A stretch of DNA of 64,000 bases, taken from a virus. The notes beneath the pieces were generated by a model that saw only the letters and a list, made by a program, of their open reading frames with translations, ran no database searches and was not told the DNA's origin. The stretch is from positions 1-64,000 of the IMG/VR virus record IMGVR_UViG_3300033146_005954; one strand, written 5' to 3'. Numbering within the stretch: position 1 is the first letter of the stretch; the number at the start of each line of letters is the position of its first letter. Made by a program: the position numbers and the translations under genes. Below, in pieces: positions 16,550-25,750 of the stretch.

Positions 16550-17310
16550 TGAAAACATTTATGATTCAACCAAATAAAATAGCTGTTAAATTAGATAAAG
16601 TTAAATTGTTTAAAAATAATATAACTTTAGTTCCTATTATATCTAAAGATACTGGGAAATTATATAAAATGAATTTTATGTTAAATATTTATTTACCTAA
16701 AAAATATGATATAAATACTAAATTAAGCCCAAGAAATGTTAATATGATTTTTTTAAAAAATGCTATATTAAATAATATATCAGATTATGATAGAAAATAT
16801 ATGAGTTTAAGTTATTTTGATACTAAAAAAGCTACTTTTATATTTGAAAAAGATAAGTGGATGAAAGATGCTGTTAATAACTTATCTTCAAAAAAAGAAT
16901 TATCTAAATTTTCAAGAAGTTTTAAATTAAAAATAGCTCCCCCAAGAATGATACTTCAAGATATGAGTAGTGAATATTGGGGAAAATATATTTTAAGACA
17001 TTTTAAAAAATATGTAGATGATAAGAAAAAAGGAAAAGAGTTTTTTAGATACTTAATACCAAAAGAAATGGCTAAAAAATTAGAAAGAAAAATGGCTAAT
17101 ATGTTTGATTGGAATTATAATATCCAAACAAATAAAATAACTGCTGTTTTAAAAAGTTTTTGGGTTTTAGCCATCATGTATTCAGCAGCTAAAGTTTCTA
17201 AAAAAATAATAAATAAAGAAGCTTTTTTTAACGCAAAAGTAAAAAAGAATTTAAATATATTTAAAAATACTAATTATAATAAATATATTAATAAAAATAA
17301 AATTTTCTAA
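16549..17310 (+). CDS. Unknown basic protein of the same late operon (253 aa)
   Basis: 253 aa, overlapping the preceding stop by one base (TAATG). A beta-rich N-terminal half (NNITLVPIISKDTGKLYKMN) is followed by a basic helical half and a hydrophobic stretch near 203-216 (SFWVLAIMYSAAKV). It ends in an Asn/Lys-rich tail. Not recognised. The late motif upstream of its partner suggests a structural or assembly function. Confidence 0.5.
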   Translation: MKTFMIQPNKIAVKLDKVKLFKNNITLVPIISKDTGKLYKMNFMLNIYLPKKYDINTKLSPRNVNMIFLKNAILNNISDYDRKYMSLSYFDTKKATFIFEKDKWMKDAVNNLSSKKELSKFSRSFKLKIAPPRMILQDMSSEYWGKYILRHFKKYVDDKKKGKEFFRYLIPKEMAKKLERKMANMFDWNYNIQTNKITAVLKSFWVLAIMYSAAKVSKKIINKEAFFNAKVKKNLNIFKNTNYNKYINKNKIF

Positions 17311-17327
17311 TGTAAAGATAAAATATA
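17311..17327 (+). promoter_or_regulatory. Late-promoter-like motif before hsp20
   Basis: TGTAAAGATAAAATATA lies immediately after the preceding stop and just upstream of the early promoter at 17329. The hsp20 gene therefore appears to have tandem late and early control. Confidence 0.55.
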
Positions 17328-17328
17328 C

Positions 17329-17357
17329 TTGACAAAAACTTTTGTAAGTGTTATAAT
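17329..17357 (+). promoter_or_regulatory. hsp20 early promoter
   Basis: TTGACA (17329-17334), 17 bases, TATAAT (17352-17357). Confidence 0.85.
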
Positions 17358-17360
17358 GTT

Positions 17361-17407
17361 AAAAAACGCTCCGTATGGAGGTTTAATATATTTTTAAGGA
17401 GGGAGCT
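17361..17407 (+). promoter_or_regulatory. hsp20 5' leader, candidate RNA thermometer
   Basis: The leader contains GCTCC at 17368-17372 that can pair with GGAGC at 17402-17406, covering the Shine-Dalgarno AAGGAGGGAGC. A competing local hairpin CTCC-GTAT-GGAG lies at 17370-17381. Small-Hsp genes in bacteria often carry Shine-Dalgarno-masking thermometers. Here this is inference from pairing only. Confidence 0.35.
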
Positions 17408-17821
17408 ATGAATAATAGACCCGTATATTTCGATGATTTTTTTACAACACTTTTAAAGGACGCAGATAAGGTTTTTGAAAAAAACTTATCTTATAATTGT
17501 CCTTCATTTCCACCCGTTAATGTTTATTCCAAAGAGGACAAAACAATTGTTTATGAATTCGCTTTAGCTGGATATGACAAAAAAGATATCAGTTTGGAGT
17601 TTGAAAATAATTATATGGTCTTGAAGTTGGAAAAACCAAAAAGAGAAGATTATGGTAAAATAATTTATCAAAAATTAAAATTAAGCTCTGATGTAAAAAG
17701 ATATCATTTACCAAGTGATAAGTTCTTTTATGATAAAGCAGTTGCTACTTTTAAAAATGGTATTTTATTAGTAGAAATTCCAAGTAAAATTCCTGAAAAA
17801 GTTTTAATAGGTATTGAATAA
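17408..17821 (+). CDS. hsp20: Small heat-shock protein (Hsp20/IbpA family)
   Basis: 137 aa, the usual sHsp length. An alpha-crystallin domain spans about 35-130: FPPVNVYSKEDKTIVYEFAL, GYDKKDISLEFENNYMVLKL, KRYHLPSDKF and FKNGILLVEIP (GxLxVxIP variant), with an I-x-x-type C terminus (KVLIGIE). It binds unfolding proteins without ATP. Phage homologues are known in T4-like cyanophages and others. Strong Shine-Dalgarno AAGGAGGGAG. It is a monocistronic unit closed by a terminator. Confidence 0.9.
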   Translation: MNNRPVYFDDFFTTLLKDADKVFEKNLSYNCPSFPPVNVYSKEDKTIVYEFALAGYDKKDISLEFENNYMVLKLEKPKREDYGKIIYQKLKLSSDVKRYHLPSDKFFYDKAVATFKNGILLVEIPSKIPEKVLIGIE

Positions 17822-17824
17822 AAA

Positions 17825-17844
17825 AAAGCCCCGAAAGGGGCTTT
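17825..17844. terminator. Bidirectional terminator after hsp20
   Basis: AAAGCCCC-GAAA-GGGGCTTT with an A-run upstream, between hsp20 and the convergent minus-strand endonuclease gene. Confidence 0.85.
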
Positions 17845-19411
17845 AAACATTATATATAAACTTATCACTTCCACAATCCCATATCCTATCTATTCCATTA
17901 ATTAACATGTTTTGATATTCAGTTATATTTATATCAAAATAATCTAACTTTTTAGGCAATTCTTGCTTTCTATATCCAAATCTATGTTTCCTTATACCAT
18001 TAACTACATAGTAATAATTAACATTAGTTGAATCAACTTTTTTCATTCCTATATTTGTATAAAATGTTCCTTTATTCCATCTCCTATCACTAAATGTAAA
18101 TATAGTATCTACTTTATAATTTTTTATAAAATGCTGAAACATTTTACTCCCTAATCCCATTATTAAATACCCTGCTTTAACTGAAAAACGTGATAACTCA
18201 TATTCACCCTCTGTTTTTTTCTTTCTCCCTAACGCAACTCTAGGTTTTACAAATGTCATTACTCCAACTAATTCATTTAAATAAAAAGCTCCTAACTTAA
18301 TAGATGCTCTATCAACTCCTTGTATGTGAGTATTTAATAAAAATTCATTCTTTGTAGAAGCTTCTATTTCTTTAATTATAGTTTTTCTACCACCTATTTT
18401 AACATCATATATTCCAAGAAAATGTTTTATTCTATTTTTTACTATTAATTCTTTAAATATCCACTCATCTTCAAATATTTGAATTAATCTTATTCCTTTC
18501 TCTTTATATGATAACATCTTATTTAAATGAAATCTCTTATCACCTATTTGTTGCTCACTATGATAATGTAAATTATATATAGTAAATGCTATAGAATGCT
18601 TTTCTATATATATTATATCATCTTCTACTCTATATTCTGCTATGGATGATATGAAATCTATTAATTCACTTTTTAAATCTCTATTTGGAGAGTTCGCAAT
18701 AGAAGAAGCAAGTGATCTATTCGGTATGAATATATTTTTAGCTCCATTATTTTCAATATTTAATTTTCTAACATGATCTATCACTTCTTTATTTACAACA
18801 GGTTTTAAACATTCTTTACATCCACTCCCTCGTAAAAAATTCTTTGGAGCTACTGAAAAATCACCATGTTCTTTACATGTTATTATTAATTTCGTGTTAG
18901 TGTTTTTATATACTGCTTTAGTATATAAATACTTTGTCCCAAATTTAGCAATACCTTTTTTAATAAATTCATCAATTCCTAAACTTCTTTCTTTAGAAGC
19001 TTTCTCTTTACTACAAATAGGACACCCTGTTTTCCTACTTAAAAAAGCCTGTGGAGTTTTAGAAAATACACCATGTATTTTACATATTATTTTAACTTTT
19101 GTTTTATAATCTATATAATTTACTAATCTATAATCATATAAATCCCCATAAATTGCTTTCGCTTTCTCTATAAATATTTCATTTGTTAATCTCATAAATT
19201 TATGATACATTAAATAATAAATTTTGTCAATAGTTATTGTATTAAAGTATAATGTCTTATAACAATATTTTTCTTCAACACATTCTATTAAATATAATTT
19301 TTTCAATTTTTCTCTCAATGCTTTATCCTCTATTAATACTTCACAATCAACTGTAGTATCTAAAGCATCCATTAAAGCATAAAATTCACCTTTATCCAAT
19401 TTTTCCCCCAA
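17843..19411 (-). CDS. Composite endonuclease with two zinc modules and a C-terminal GNAT-like domain
   Basis: 522 aa. After about 70 residues of unrelated N terminus come two DUF723-type modules: NEIFIEKAKAIYGDLYDYRL with CKIHGVF and CPIC, then CKEHGDF with CKEC. A nuclease-like middle follows (AFTIYNLHYHSEQ, LIQIFEDEWIFK), then a C-terminal domain GVMTFVKPR, YELSRFSVKAG, FTFSDRRWNKGTFYTNIGMK common in phage homing endonucleases. The first TTG (19411) has no Shine-Dalgarno. TTG at 19399, behind GGGGGAAAAA, is a better start. It runs against the flanking plus-strand genes, which supports insertion. Confidence 0.7.
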   Translation of the reverse strand: MGEKLDKGEFYALMDALDTTVDCEVLIEDKALREKLKKLYLIECVEEKYCYKTLYFNTITIDKIYYLMYHKFMRLTNEIFIEKAKAIYGDLYDYRLVNYIDYKTKVKIICKIHGVFSKTPQAFLSRKTGCPICSKEKASKERSLGIDEFIKKGIAKFGTKYLYTKAVYKNTNTKLIITCKEHGDFSVAPKNFLRGSGCKECLKPVVNKEVIDHVRKLNIENNGAKNIFIPNRSLASSIANSPNRDLKSELIDFISSIAEYRVEDDIIYIEKHSIAFTIYNLHYHSEQQIGDKRFHLNKMLSYKEKGIRLIQIFEDEWIFKELIVKNRIKHFLGIYDVKIGGRKTIIKEIEASTKNEFLLNTHIQGVDRASIKLGAFYLNELVGVMTFVKPRVALGRKKKTEGEYELSRFSVKAGYLIMGLGSKMFQHFIKNYKVDTIFTFSDRRWNKGTFYTNIGMKKVDSTNVNYYYVVNGIRKHRFGYRKQELPKKLDYFDINITEYQNMLINGIDRIWDCGSDKFIYNV

Positions 19412-19889
19412 GTAATTTTAAATATTTTTTATATGGAAAATCTACTAACTTATCATCAGAACTCTCTTCATAATCTAAAAATATATTTATATCATTTATT
19501 AATTTCATTATAACTTTCTCTTTCTTATCTAAATTAGATAATTCAAGTATTTTACTTTTCGCTAAATCATCTATTACTCCCCTATTTTCTAAACTATTTA
19601 TAAAATCATAAAAATAACCCTCTATTGTTTTAGTTCCTATTATATCATTCTTATATTTATTAAATGGTAAAGAAAATAATCTCTTTCTATTATCTATTAC
19701 TTCAACTTTTATTTTACATTTATACTCTTTTTCATATTTCTCTAAACAATTAAAACACCAATATAATTGATTATTTAATACATTAGCATATCTCTCTTCA
19801 CATCTCATACATAAATGATCTATTCCATTTTTTAATCTTTCCTCTTTTATTTTATTATATCTTTTTTTATCATACTCTTTTTTAGTCAA
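19392..19889 (-). CDS. Zinc-ribbon hypothetical protein
   Basis: 165 aa. CMRC (27-30) and CFNC (45-48) form a probable zinc ribbon in a basic N-terminal half. The C-terminal half is helical and acidic (NSLENRGVIDDLAKSKILEL). It is translationally coupled to the endonuclease gene downstream and transcribed with it against the neighbours, so it may be part of the same inserted element. No function is recognised. Confidence 0.5.
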   Translation of the reverse strand: MTKKEYDKKRYNKIKEERLKNGIDHLCMRCEERYANVLNNQLYWCFNCLEKYEKEYKCKIKVEVIDNRKRLFSLPFNKYKNDIIGTKTIEGYFYDFINSLENRGVIDDLAKSKILELSNLDKKEKVIMKLINDINIFLDYEESSDDKLVDFPYKKYLKLLGGKIG

Positions 19890-19931
19890 AATGAACTCCT
19901 ATTATTCCACTTTTATTATATATGATTTGAT

Positions 19932-19947
19932 AGTAAAGTTAAATATA
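19932..19947 (+). promoter_or_regulatory. Late-promoter-like motif of the tail-tube gene
   Basis: AGTAAAGTTAAATATA, a one- or two-base variant of the late motif, followed by ATTAAGGAGAGAAAAATATG. Confidence 0.6.
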
Positions 19948-19964
19948 ATTAAGGAGAGAAAAAT

Positions 19965-20495
19965 ATGTCAATTTATATTAGTTCAAGTGAATCAAATACT
20001 TTAGAACCTATGAGGAAAAACCGTTGGGTTGTTTCCTTTACAACTGTTCCAGGATCAGATAAATCAGAAGCTTTATCTTTTGCTGCCCATACAGCTGCTC
20101 AACCACAAATTACTTTTAATGTTGGTGAACATCATAGAATAAATGAAAAAGTTTATACAGCTGGGAAACCAAGTTATAATCAAATCCCAATAGCTTTTTA
20201 TGATTTTATCAGAGGCGATAATTCAGCCGGTGATATTTTATATAATTGGGCCTCAACTATTTATAATCCTATCACTGGGCAGATGAGCTTTAAATCACAA
20301 TATTCTACTTCCGCTACTTTAGCACTTTTAGATCCAATGGGTGGAGTGGCTCGTTTGTGGAATTTATTCTATTGTTGGCCAAGTGAAGTTAATTGGAACG
20401 ATTTATCTTCAGAAGATGATGGACTTATGGATGTATCGATGACTTTACATTATGATTATGCCATAAAAGCGAAGGATGAAGACACGTCCAAGTAA
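19965..20495 (+). CDS. 19: T4 gp19-like tail tube protein
   Basis: 176 aa (T4 gp19 is 163). NRWVVSFTTVPG, FAAHTAAQPQITFNVGEHHR, KVYTAGKPSYNQIPIAFYDF and the C-terminal LWNLFYCWPSEVNWNDLSSE then VSMTLHYDYA follow the gp19 fold, with the conserved WP...V..L.W...... V.L..DY ending. It polymerises into the inner tube of the contractile tail. It is monocistronic, with a late-type motif upstream and a strong terminator downstream. Confidence 0.8.
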   Translation: MSIYISSSESNTLEPMRKNRWVVSFTTVPGSDKSEALSFAAHTAAQPQITFNVGEHHRINEKVYTAGKPSYNQIPIAFYDFIRGDNSAGDILYNWASTIYNPITGQMSFKSQYSTSATLALLDPMGGVARLWNLFYCWPSEVNWNDLSSEDDGLMDVSMTLHYDYAIKAKDEDTSK

Positions 20496-20513
20496 AATAA
20501 AATAAAATAAATT

Positions 20514-20545
20514 ATACCCTATCTAATATTAGATAGGGTATTTTT
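20514..20545 (+). terminator. Terminator of the tail-tube gene
   Basis: ATACCCTATCTA-ATAT-TAGATAGGGTAT followed by TTTT. Its T run merges with the -35 of the next promoter (20547). Confidence 0.9.
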
Positions 20546-20546
20546 A

Positions 20547-20575
20547 TTGACAAAATCTATTATTTAATGTATAAT
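20547..20575 (+). promoter_or_regulatory. Promoter of first tandem endonuclease gene, leaderless
   Basis: TTGACA (20547-20552), 17 bases, TATAAT (20570-20575). The ATG at 20581 is only five bases past the -10, so transcription should start at or next to the start codon, with no Shine-Dalgarno. Confidence 0.8.
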
Positions 20576-20580
20576 AATGT

Positions 20581-21681
20581 ATGCGAAGAAAAACAACTGA
20601 AGAGTTTATAGAAGAAAGCAAAAAAATACATGGAAATATTTATGATTATTCTAAAGTAAATTATATAAATGCTTATACAAAAGTAGAAATAATATGCAAA
20701 ATACATGGTTCATTTTTTCAAAGACCTGATAAGCACTTAATAGGACAAAGATGCCCTATTTGTAGTAAAGAAAAAACATCTTTAGGGAAAGAAGGTTTTA
20801 CAAAATTAGCAAAAAATATTCATGGCGATAAATATGATTATTCTAAAGTAAATTATATAAATAATAAAACAAAAGTAGAAATAATATGCAAAATACATGG
20901 TAATTTTTGGCAAAGAGTGGGGGATCATTTAAATAACCACGGATGTCCTTTATGTGGAGATTTAGTTATAAAAGAGAAACTATCAGATTCATCCGAAGAT
21001 TTTATAATTAAGGCAAAAAAAATACATGGTGATAGATATGATTATTCTAAAGTAAATTATTACAATAACACAACCAAAGTTGAAATAATATGCAAAACAC
21101 ATGGTAATTTTTGGCAAATCCCATCAGATCATTTAAGACATCATGGATGTAAAAAATGTTATTATGCAAAAATTTTAAGCAATACAGAAGATTTTATCAA
21201 TAAAGCTAATATAGTTCATAATAATTTATATGATTATTCTAAAGTAAATTATATAAATAATATAACAAAAATTGAAATAATATGTAAAATACATGGTAGT
21301 TTTTGGCAAATACCTTATATTCATTTACAAAATCATGGATGCCCTGTTTGTAATAGTAGTAAAGGAGAAATGCTAATAGCTAATTATTTAGAAAAACATA
21401 AAATAAGTTTTATTCCTCAAAAGAGATTTGATGACTGTAAAAATGTTAACCCATTACCTTTTGACTTTTACTTACCTAATTATAATATATTAATTGAATT
21501 TGACGGAAAACAGCATTTTGAAGTAAATGAGTTTTTTGGTGGAAAAGAAAATTTCATTAAACAACAAATAAATGATAATATAAAAACAAATTATAGTAAA
21601 GAAAATAATATATCTTTAATTAGAATAAGGTATGATGAAATAGATTATGTTGATAAAATATTGACAAAATATATTATTTAA
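20581..21681 (+). CDS. Endonuclease with four DUF723-type zinc modules
   Basis: 366 aa. Four repeats of about 70 residues, each reading (F/I)I..(A/S)KKIHG..YDYSKVNY followed by IICK.HG.F(F/W)Q...HL...C..C. The C-terminal nuclease domain has LPFDFYLPNYNILIEFDGKQ then HF, and LIRIRYDE, a Vsr/DUF559-like arrangement. A freestanding homing-type DNA endonuclease is inferred, with the zinc modules reading DNA. It is very similar to the next gene, pointing to duplication or repeated invasion between tail tube and gp47. Confidence 0.75.
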   Translation: MRRKTTEEFIEESKKIHGNIYDYSKVNYINAYTKVEIICKIHGSFFQRPDKHLIGQRCPICSKEKTSLGKEGFTKLAKNIHGDKYDYSKVNYINNKTKVEIICKIHGNFWQRVGDHLNNHGCPLCGDLVIKEKLSDSSEDFIIKAKKIHGDRYDYSKVNYYNNTTKVEIICKTHGNFWQIPSDHLRHHGCKKCYYAKILSNTEDFINKANIVHNNLYDYSKVNYINNITKIEIICKIHGSFWQIPYIHLQNHGCPVCNSSKGEMLIANYLEKHKISFIPQKRFDDCKNVNPLPFDFYLPNYNILIEFDGKQHFEVNEFFGGKENFIKQQINDNIKTNYSKENNISLIRIRYDEIDYVDKILTKYII

Positions 21682-21689
21682 TGTATAAT
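21661..21689 (+). promoter_or_regulatory. Promoter of second tandem endonuclease gene, leaderless
   Basis: TTGACA (21661-21666), 17 bases, TATAAT (21684-21689), ATG at 21695. It overlaps the 3' end of the first endonuclease gene and is nearly identical to the promoter at 20547, including sequence into the coding region. Confidence 0.8.
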
Positions 21690-21694
21690 AATGT

Positions 21695-22585
21695 ATGAGA
21701 AGAAAAACAACTGAAGAGTTTATAGAAGAAAGTAAAAAAATACATGGTGATAGATATGATTATTCTAAAGTAAATTATATAAATAATATAACAAAAATTG
21801 AAATAATATGTAAAAAACATGGAATATTTTTTCAAACACCTTTAGGACACTTAAAGACAAAAGGATGTCCTATTTGTAGTAAAGAAAAAACATCTTTAGG
21901 AAAAGAAGGTTTTATAAAATTAGCAAAAAAAATACATGGGGAAAAATATGATTATTCTAAAGTAAAATATGTTAATAATAAAACAAAAGTAGAAATAATA
22001 TGTAAAATACATGGAAGTTTTTGGCAAATACCTAACAGGCATTTACAAGGAAATGGGTGTAGTGTTTGTGCTAATAACTATAAATCAAATACAGAAGAAT
22101 TTATAAAAAAGGCTAATATAGTTCATAATAATTTATATGATTATAAATTAGTAAATTATATAAATGCTAAAACTAAAGTGGAAATAATATGTAAAAAACA
22201 TGGGATATTTTATCAAATACCAAATAGTCATTTAAATGGTAGAGGATGTCCTGTTTGTAATAATAGTAAAGGAGAAATGTTAATAGCTAATTATTTAGAA
22301 AAACATAAAATAAGTTTTATTCCTCAAAAAACATTTGATGATTGTAGAAATAAAAGAGTTTTACCATTTGATTTTTACTTACCTAATTATAATATATTAA
22401 TCGAATTTGATGGAAAACAACATTTTATAAATGATAATTGGGGAAAAGATAATTATAAAAAAACTGTGTTTCATGATAATATAAAAACAAACTATAGTAT
22501 AGAAAAAGGTATTAAATTAATTAGAATAAGATATGATGAAATAAATTACATAGGAGAGATTATTGAAAATTTTGTTAACAGCTGA
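21695..22585 (+). CDS. Endonuclease with three DUF723-type zinc modules
   Basis: 296 aa. Three zinc modules (for example IICKKHGIFFQTPLGHLKTK then GCPIC) and the same nuclease domain as its neighbour (FDFYLPNYNILIEFDGKQHF, KLIRIRYDE). The first 30 codons are almost identical to those of the gene at 20581, and one internal module has been lost or gained between them. Its 3' end overlaps the gp47 start by 23 bases. Confidence 0.75.
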   Translation: MRRKTTEEFIEESKKIHGDRYDYSKVNYINNITKIEIICKKHGIFFQTPLGHLKTKGCPICSKEKTSLGKEGFIKLAKKIHGEKYDYSKVKYVNNKTKVEIICKIHGSFWQIPNRHLQGNGCSVCANNYKSNTEEFIKKANIVHNNLYDYKLVNYINAKTKVEIICKKHGIFYQIPNSHLNGRGCPVCNNSKGEMLIANYLEKHKISFIPQKTFDDCRNKRVLPFDFYLPNYNILIEFDGKQHFINDNWGKDNYKKTVFHDNIKTNYSIEKGIKLIRIRYDEINYIGEIIENFVNS

Positions 22586-23537
22586 CTTACATTTAAAAAA
22601 AGGAATTAGAACTGATGTTGGTTTAAATTATTTAGATTATTTAGAAAAATATTATATTAAACATGATTTAAAATACTTAATATTTTTAGGTGATATATTA
22701 GATAAAAGTTCAAGTATAAAAAATGAAATGTTTATACCATTATCTTTGAAATTGTATGATATGAAAGAAAAAGGGATAAACATGATATTTCTTTTAGGCA
22801 ATCATGATATATTTAATGTGGACAATGACAGTATAGTAGAGACTTTTGCTCCGTTTGGGCAAGTGATAAAAGAAACGACTGTATTGAATATATTAGGGGA
22901 GGAGGTAATATTTTTACCATATACGAAGAAAGTGGAGGATATAGAGGAGTTAGATAGTTTAACATTATTCACACATTTATCGATAGCTGATTTTTCATTT
23001 GATAATAATTACCATGCTACTGAAAAAATAGCATTTCCTAAAAAGATGTTTGAAAGATTTGATAAAGTAATTACAGGGCATTTTCATAGGCATCAGGAGT
23101 ATAAAAATATAACTTATATAGGAAGTCCATTTCAAATGAATAGAGGTGAAATAGATCAATTAAAAGGATTTATGGTAATGGAGATGGATACATTAGAAAC
23201 AGAATTTATAGTATATAATGAAGCCCCAACATATATTAATATATCTATGGAGAATATAAAGAATTTAGACACAATGGATTTAACGAATAAAATAGCAGTT
23301 ATAAATGTGGATAGGAAGATAGAAGATTTTGCTAAATTAAGATATATTTTATTAGAAAAAGGGGTAGTAGATATATTACCTGTATTTGAGGTAGTAGAAG
23401 ATGATTTAACATTAGTAGAAGATGTTAAACTAAATAACAATTTAGAAGATATAGTTAAGGAATATATAATAGAACAAAATAAAGAATTTGAAGAAGATAT
23501 ATTATTTGCTTTTAATAAAGTGCTGGAGGAAGTGTGA
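22563..23537 (+). CDS. 47: T4 gp47 / SbcD-Mre11-like nuclease subunit
   Basis: 324 aa (T4 gp47 is 339), TTG start with TAGGAGAGATTA upstream. Calcineurin-like phosphoesterase motifs: TADLHLKKG (6-14), LGDILD, LGNHDIF, FTHLSIAD and GHFHRHQ, supplying the two-metal site. With gp46 it resects DNA ends for recombination-dependent replication. The endonuclease upstream overlaps its start, so the Shine-Dalgarno is within that gene. Confidence 0.9.
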   Translation: MKILLTADLHLKKGIRTDVGLNYLDYLEKYYIKHDLKYLIFLGDILDKSSSIKNEMFIPLSLKLYDMKEKGINMIFLLGNHDIFNVDNDSIVETFAPFGQVIKETTVLNILGEEVIFLPYTKKVEDIEELDSLTLFTHLSIADFSFDNNYHATEKIAFPKKMFERFDKVITGHFHRHQEYKNITYIGSPFQMNRGEIDQLKGFMVMEMDTLETEFIVYNEAPTYINISMENIKNLDTMDLTNKIAVINVDRKIEDFAKLRYILLEKGVVDILPVFEVVEDDLTLVEDVKLNNNLEDIVKEYIIEQNKEFEEDILFAFNKVLEEV

Positions 23538-25750
23538 AAATAATAAATATAAAAATACAGAATTTCAAATCGTATGGAGATAAGGAAATAGTATTTAATT
23601 TAGAAGATTTTATAACAAGAATATTTATAGGTGATAATGGGCAAGGTAAATCATCTATAATAGATGGATTAGTATGGTGTTTATATGGGTATAGTAATGG
23701 AAAAGCAGATAGTATTATAAATAGAGAGAATAAAAAAGATTGTAAAGTTGAAACAAATTTTATAATAGATAATGATTTATATTCTATAATAAGATATAGA
23801 AAGCATAAAGAGCATGGAAATAAAATATTAATATTTAAGAATAAAAAGAATATATCACCTTTAAAAGCTACAGATAGTCAAGCATTAATAGATGAAATTA
23901 TTGGAATAAATTTTATAGCAATGACATCATCAGTTATATTTTCAGCTGAAATGTATAGTTCTTTTTTAAAAAGCAAAGGGTCTGAAAGACTAAAAGTAAT
24001 GGATAATATATTAAATTTAAAAATTATTCAAAAGTGGAATGATATTGCTAAAAAATTAAAGAAACCTATTACAGATAAAATAGATGATTTAAATTTAAAA
24101 CATGAAAAGATATTATCTGGAGTATCTACTATAGAGGAAAATATAGAAGATTACAAAAAAACAAGTTATGATAAAATAGTTTCCTTTAAAAAAGAAAGAA
24201 AAAATTTAGAAGAAGAAGTTGTTAAATTAGAGGAAGAGATAACTGAAATTTCTAAAATAGATTATGTATCTGAATTAAAATTAATAAGTGAAATAGAGGA
24301 AGTAGTAGATAATAATTTAAAATATAATAATTTAATAAAAGAAGAAAATATATTATTTGAAGAAAAGAAAAAAGAATTAAATGATAAAACGGTAGAATTT
24401 GATTTACAATCTTTAGCTGATTTAAAATTAAAACAAGAAGAGTATAGCAAAATAGATTTTGATGAATTAATAAATTCTATTAAAAAAAATGAAGAGATAG
24501 AAAAGAAAATTAGTGTATTAGAAAATAAATTAAAATTAATTACAACAAGTGAAGTATCTTTATATACAAAAAACATTAAAAAATTACAAACAGAATATGA
24601 TAAGTTTTTAAAGCAAAGAAAGGAATTAGAGAAAAATATTTGTCCTATGTGTAAGTCAGTATTGGATGATAATAAAGATTTAATAATAGAAGTAGAAAAA
24701 GAAATTGATTATAGATTAAAAAAAATAGAAGAAATAAAGTTATTAAAAAGTAATTTAGAAAAAGAGAATTTAGAAAAAGAAGAGAAGAATTCATTAATAA
24801 ATGAAGAAATTAAATTGTTAAGAGAGGATTGGAAAATAATAACTGACTCAATGGATGAAGTATTATTAAAGAAAGAAGAATTTTCAACATTAAAAAATTC
24901 AATAAAGCTATTAACAAAAGATTTTGAAACAACTGATTTATTAAATAAAGAGTATATTAAACAAATAGATTCTTTAGTTTTAAATCATAATACTTTAATA
25001 GAGAATTTAACAGAAAATTTAATAGAAGAAAAAAACAATAGTAAATTTTCTAAAGATTTTTTAATGAATTTAGAAATAGAGGTTGAAAATTTAAATAAAG
25101 TAATTTATGAAAAAAAGGATGAAATAAAGAATATAAATGTAAAAGCAAAAGAATCATACGATAAGGATTTTATAATTAAATTAGAAAATAAAAAGAAAGT
25201 GTTAGTAAAAGGAATGAAAGAGGTTGTTAGTGAGATCAAAGAATATAAAATAAAAGAAGGGAGTTATATTAAATTATTACAATTATTATCTAATAAGAAT
25301 GGAGGAGTTAAGAAATATATAATTTCTAAAATAATTTCTTCATTTAATGAAAAAATAAATTATTATTTACCTATGTTTTTTGATTATAAAGTTGAGATAA
25401 TGTTTGATGAAGATTTAAATGAAACAATATTAGTTAAAGAAAAAGAGGTTGAATTTGATACATTTTCATCAGGAGAAAAAGCAAGATTTGAAATAGCAAT
25501 AGCTTTTTCATTATTTTTAATAGTTAAAAAGTTTTTTAGTTCATCAATTAGTTTTATAGTGTTTGATGAAATATTAGATAACAATTTAGACAATGAAGGA
25601 ATAAGAAGAATAATAGATGTTATTAAATCACTTGAAAAGAATAATTCTATTATTGTAATTTCTCATAAAGATGAATATAAAGATTTATTTAATAATAAAT
25701 TTTATATAAAGAAAGATAAAGATAATTTTAGTTATGTAAAAGCTGGCTAA
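23534..25750 (+). CDS. 46: T4 gp46 / SbcC-Rad50-like ATPase subunit
   Basis: 738 aa, GTG start overlapping the gp47 stop (GTGA). Walker A is GDNGQGKSS (33-41). A long coiled coil is interrupted by the zinc hook CPMC (370-373). The C-terminal signature is FSSGEKARFEIAIAFSLF and Walker B FIVFDEILDNN. It dimerises and drives the gp47 nuclease. It is longer than T4 gp46 (560 aa), with an extended coiled coil. Confidence 0.9.
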   Translation: MKIINIKIQNFKSYGDKEIVFNLEDFITRIFIGDNGQGKSSIIDGLVWCLYGYSNGKADSIINRENKKDCKVETNFIIDNDLYSIIRYRKHKEHGNKILIFKNKKNISPLKATDSQALIDEIIGINFIAMTSSVIFSAEMYSSFLKSKGSERLKVMDNILNLKIIQKWNDIAKKLKKPITDKIDDLNLKHEKILSGVSTIEENIEDYKKTSYDKIVSFKKERKNLEEEVVKLEEEITEISKIDYVSELKLISEIEEVVDNNLKYNNLIKEENILFEEKKKELNDKTVEFDLQSLADLKLKQEEYSKIDFDELINSIKKNEEIEKKISVLENKLKLITTSEVSLYTKNIKKLQTEYDKFLKQRKELEKNICPMCKSVLDDNKDLIIEVEKEIDYRLKKIEEIKLLKSNLEKENLEKEEKNSLINEEIKLLREDWKIITDSMDEVLLKKEEFSTLKNSIKLLTKDFETTDLLNKEYIKQIDSLVLNHNTLIENLTENLIEEKNNSKFSKDFLMNLEIEVENLNKVIYEKKDEIKNINVKAKESYDKDFIIKLENKKKVLVKGMKEVVSEIKEYKIKEGSYIKLLQLLSNKNGGVKKYIISKIISSFNEKINYYLPMFFDYKVEIMFDEDLNETILVKEKEVEFDTFSSGEKARFEIAIAFSLFLIVKKFFSSSISFIVFDEILDNNLDNEGIRRIIDVIKSLEKNNSIIVISHKDEYKDLFNNKFYIKKDKDNFSYVKAG

